Assembly (NCBI GenBank): GCA_016838945.1
Contig: JADLKP010000141.1
Span: forward strand, 1-6,154
From: Methanobrevibacter sp.
GTDB taxonomy: Archaea > Methanobacteriota > Methanobacteria > Methanobacteriales > Methanobacteriaceae
DNA: 6,154 nt
Reading direction: 5' to 3'
Shown in pieces: positions 5,143 to 6,154 of the stretch. The first letter of the stretch is position 1; every line of letters starts with the position of its first letter. The position numbers were made by a program, and so were the translations under genes. The notes below the pieces were generated by a model that ran no database searches, was not told the DNA's origin, and was given only the letters and a program-made list of their open reading frames with translations.

Positions 5143-6087
5143 TTTAAAATTGATTGGACTGTGTTCTTTAGATGATTTGTTTGCTGCAAGAACCATCTTA
5201 AGAGCTTTAAGACCGTCTTCACCTGTAATTTCAGGTTCTTCATCCGCTTCAATCTTACATAAGAATGAGTTTAATTCTTCACTTAATGGCTCTACTGGTT
5301 TGATTTGGATATCCTGTGCAAATTTACCATAAACTTCTATGCTTTGGTCTATGTAGTCAATGGTAATGATTCCGTCGGTACCAGTAATTTCAATTTGTCT
5401 ACGTTTGTATGGAGTTAACCAGTTTACTTCTAAGATACCTGTAATGTCTTCATCAAAGCTTATCATGATTTCTGCATGGTCTTCAAAGTCAGATTGATCT
5501 AAAATGCTGCTCATGGTAGCATAAACCTGTTTGACAGGTGCTTCAATCAAGAAGTTCATTACATCCAAATCGTGAATTGCAAGGTCAATTGCCACACCTA
5601 CATCTTTTATTCTTGGTGGGAAAGGGCCTACTCTTTTAGCTGAAATTGTTACTAAATCGCCGATAACCTCATTTTCAATGAGTTCCTTAGCCTTTTGAAC
5701 TGCAGGATTGAATCTTTCCACATGTCCTGTTGCAAGCTTTACGCCTGCTTCTTTTGAGGCTTCAATCATTTCTTCAGCTTCTTCAGCAGTAAAAGCAATT
5801 GGCTTTTCAACTAAAACGTGCTTTCCATGTTTTATGGCTTCCATTACGACTTCGTGGTGGAAGGTTGTTGGCACACAAACACTCACTGCCTCAATTTCAG
5901 GGTCTTTCAATAAGTCTTCGATTTCTGAGTAGCCTTTTGTCTTATATTTTTTTACAACTTTATCTAAGGTTGGCTTTACTACATCAGCCACCGCTACGAG
6001 ATTAGCATTTTCTAATTTCGAATATACGCGGGCATGGTTGTATCCCATTGCACCTACACCTATAACTCCAACATTTATAGTTCTCAA
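5140..6087 (-). CDS. Gfo/Idh/MocA family NAD(P)-dependent oxidoreductase, possibly UDP-GlcNAc 3-dehydrogenase
   Basis: Predicted cytosolic sugar or sugar-nucleotide dehydrogenase of 315 residues, typical for the family. The N-terminal Rossmann domain has GVIGVGAMGYNHA (7-19) for the dinucleotide, followed by EKP (94-96). The C-terminal half has GHVERFNPA (121-129) and DLAIHDLD (168-175). K95, D168 and H172 fit the family's usual catalytic Lys-Asp-His set. Methanogen relatives include UDP-N-acetylglucosamine 3-dehydrogenase, which supplies 3-amino sugars for glycans, and overall sequence character fits that subgroup; the exact substrate is inferred. The start is TTG (6087-6085). It is supported by GGAGG ending seven bases upstream and by the dinucleotide motif beginning a few residues later, while no ATG exists near the N-terminus. 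Its stop lies 133 bases upstream of gfcR in the same orientation, but the repeat-rich spacer suggests separate transcripts. Its own TATA box lies near the right edge of the window. Confidence 0.9.
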   Translation of the reverse strand: MRTINVGVIGVGAMGYNHARVYSKLENANLVAVADVVKPTLDKVVKKYKTKGYSEIEDLLKDPEIEAVSVCVPTTFHHEVVMEAIKHGKHVLVEKPIAFTAEEAEEMIEASKEAGVKLATGHVERFNPAVQKAKELIENEVIGDLVTISAKRVGPFPPRIKDVGVAIDLAIHDLDVMNFLIEAPVKQVYATMSSILDQSDFEDHAEIMISFDEDITGILEVNWLTPYKRRQIEITGTDGIITIDYIDQSIEVYGKFAQDIQIKPVEPLSEELNSFLCKIEADEEPEITGEDGLKALKMVLAANKSSKEHSPINFK

Positions 6088-6094
6088 ATATATT

Positions 6095-6099
6095 CCTCC
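6095..6099 (-). promoter_or_regulatory. Ribosome binding site that fixes a TTG start
   Basis: GGAGG on the minus strand, seven bases before TTG (6087-6085). No ATG or GTG is available in frame near the N-terminus before the dinucleotide-binding motif, so this site decides the start of the oxidoreductase. Confidence 0.8.
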
Positions 6100-6130
6100 A
6101 ATTATTCAGATATATTTTTGTGTCTTATAA

Positions 6131-6140
6131 CTTATAAATA
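6131..6140 (-). promoter_or_regulatory. TATA box for the oxidoreductase gene
   Basis: Minus strand reads TATTTATAAG about 45 bases before the TTG start. Initiation about 25 bases downstream would leave a leader of roughly 20 bases including the strong GGAGG ribosome site at 6095-6099. The T/A-rich sequence beyond it runs to the window edge. Confidence 0.5.
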
Positions 6141-6154
6141 TTATTAAATTTTTA

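Overview
The window looks like chromosomal DNA from an AT-rich methanogenic archaeon, most likely Methanobacteriales and close to Methanobrevibacter (genus is inferred). Three things support this. The spacers are extremely A+T-rich. Promoters have an archaeal TATA box about 35-50 bases before the start codon, followed by GGAGG- or GGTGAT-type ribosome sites. There is also an archaeal-type GfcR/PyrE-like regulator, with an N-terminal helix-turn-helix fused to a phosphoribosyltransferase fold.

Layout. Positions 59-3280 (minus strand) hold a three-gene cluster. In transcription order it encodes a zinc-type macrodomain protein-ADP-ribose hydrolase, a class M sirtuin (SirTM-like ADP-ribosyltransferase) and a nicotinamide phosphoribosyltransferase (NAMPT). 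A 200-base divergent promoter region (about 3281-3495) separates it from a plus-strand DUF169 protein (3496-4302). That gene converges on a minus-strand GfcR/PyrE-like regulator (4392-5006) across a probable bidirectional terminator. Upstream of gfcR, also on the minus strand, lies a Gfo/Idh/MocA-family dehydrogenase (5140-6087) with a TTG start. Six protein genes are supported. I see no RNA genes, insertion sequences, CRISPR arrays or prophage genes, and no gene-free stretch longer than about 205 bases.

How the genes work together. The sirtuin would use NAD+ to attach ADP-ribose to a protein and release nicotinamide. The macrodomain would remove the ADP-ribose. NAMPT would join the nicotinamide to PRPP to give NMN, the precursor of NAD+. 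The locus therefore encodes a writer, an eraser and a by-product recycler for reversible protein ADP-ribosylation. The SirTM/Zn-macrodomain pair is known from bacteria such as Staphylococcus and Streptococcus, where it sits with a lipoylated GcvH-like target and an LplA2 ligase. Neither partner is in this window, so the archaeal target is unknown. This is the most interesting feature here.

The right half appears to be ordinary chromosome: a probable sugar-nucleotide dehydrogenase and a probable PRPP-sensing regulator. Its spacers carry short repeats, including a perfect 21-base tandem duplication ahead of gfcR.
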